A stretch of DNA of 64,000 nucleotides from Hydractinia symbiolongicarpus. Its lineage: Eukaryota > Cnidaria > Hydrozoa > Anthoathecata > Hydractiniidae. Positions 63,758-64,000 of the stretch are shown piece after piece (the stretch's first letter is position 1; each line of letters begins with the position of its first letter). The DNA is taken from positions 25,916,001 through 25,980,000 of the forward strand of contig NC_079883.1 of NCBI RefSeq assembly GCF_029227915.1. The letters are read 5' to 3'. The notes beneath the pieces were generated by a model that worked only from the letters and a program-made list of their open reading frames with translations, was not told where the DNA came from and ran no database searches. A program made the translations under genes and the position numbers.

Positions 63758-64000
63758 ATCAACAGTTTCATTTCCCAAAAAATGTTGAATAAGGTATAAT
63801 GACTCATCTCTATTGAGGGAATTTTTACGATATAGAAGCAAAACATTAATAGCGTTTTCGTGAAACGTTCTTTTTGTCATTCTAAAAAATATTGCACCAG
63901 GAATTTTTACAATATCAAACAATTCTATAGTTTCATTATGACCAACTAAAAGACTAGAAAATTTGTCCACATTGTTGTTTGGAATTAAAGTAAAGTAATC
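63758..64000 (-). mobile_element. Helentron fragment (EN domain), runs off the right edge
   Basis: It aligns with about 1119-1362 of the left Helentron with two differences in ~243 bp. It starts exactly where homology with duplication copy 1 ends (GTGGTCATTTTTAGTA, also at ~50970), so it is an insertion into copy 2. The element's 3' part (equivalent to 840-1118) is missing at this breakpoint. Confidence 0.85.

Noticed and set aside
1-64000. CRISPR array, bacterial operon or phage signals
   Set aside because: No regularly spaced repeat-spacer pattern. Spliced genes, SINEs and metazoan families show a nuclear eukaryotic genome.

Overview
The window is AT-rich animal DNA with small exons, GT-AG introns, SINE-like and MITE-like repeats and several DNA-transposon families. 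The gene content (a secreted Frizzled-related protein, SNAPIN, GRHPR, CHCHD7, a K2P-like channel, PAN/EGF proteins and an unnamed secreted family) together with the repeat types fits a cnidarian, probably a medusozoan or hydrozoan. Species cannot be fixed from the sequence alone.

Layout. 1-650: 3' part of a PAN/Apple + EGF gene. 730-7370: a decayed Helentron-type Helitron on the minus strand (C76-like peptidase, KYxxTExGxAK repeats, Rep, PIF1 helicase, endonuclease). 7380-8450: SINE relic, 133-bp tandem repeats and a TTAA-flanked MITE. 8450-17400: gene-poor, with two members of an unnamed secreted family (called the VCFGTK family here), a second MITE and a hairpin. 17478-18008: second PAN + EGF gene. 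18400-19680: LINE endonuclease region without reverse transcriptase. 22133-27435: a 5.3-kb transposon with ~448-bp inverted terminal repeats and a spliced gene of a family I cannot name. 27525-27790: tRNA-derived SINE. 30480-35922: sFRP gene (CRD + netrin module). 39068-39322: CHCHD7. 39.6-40.6 kb: Penelope-like and LINE relics. 42-64 kb: a tandem segmental duplication. 58585-62061: a complete-looking 3,477-bp pogo-like element inserted in the second copy. 63758-64000: a second, ~99% identical piece of the Helentron.

The duplication is the main structural story. Its ancestral unit was SNAPIN - GRHPR (with a K2P-like gene antisense in intron 7) - VCFGTK gene. GRHPR is intact in both copies: twelve exons with identical lengths and phases, 324 codons each. 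The three companions decayed reciprocally: SNAPIN survives only in copy 1, while the K2P-like gene and the VCFGTK gene survive only in copy 2.

The most unusual element is the pogo-like transposon. It carries a two-exon DD35D transposase and, divergently transcribed from a 355-bp spacer, an intronless HIRAN protein. That protein has a consensus PCNA-binding PIP box and an extreme C-terminal SUMO-interaction-like motif. Both element ends are built from 42-bp units containing an E2F-type TTTTGGCGGGAA motif (nine in all), and the element is flanked by TA duplications. My reading is a transposon tuned to S phase and replication forks. That is inference from motifs.
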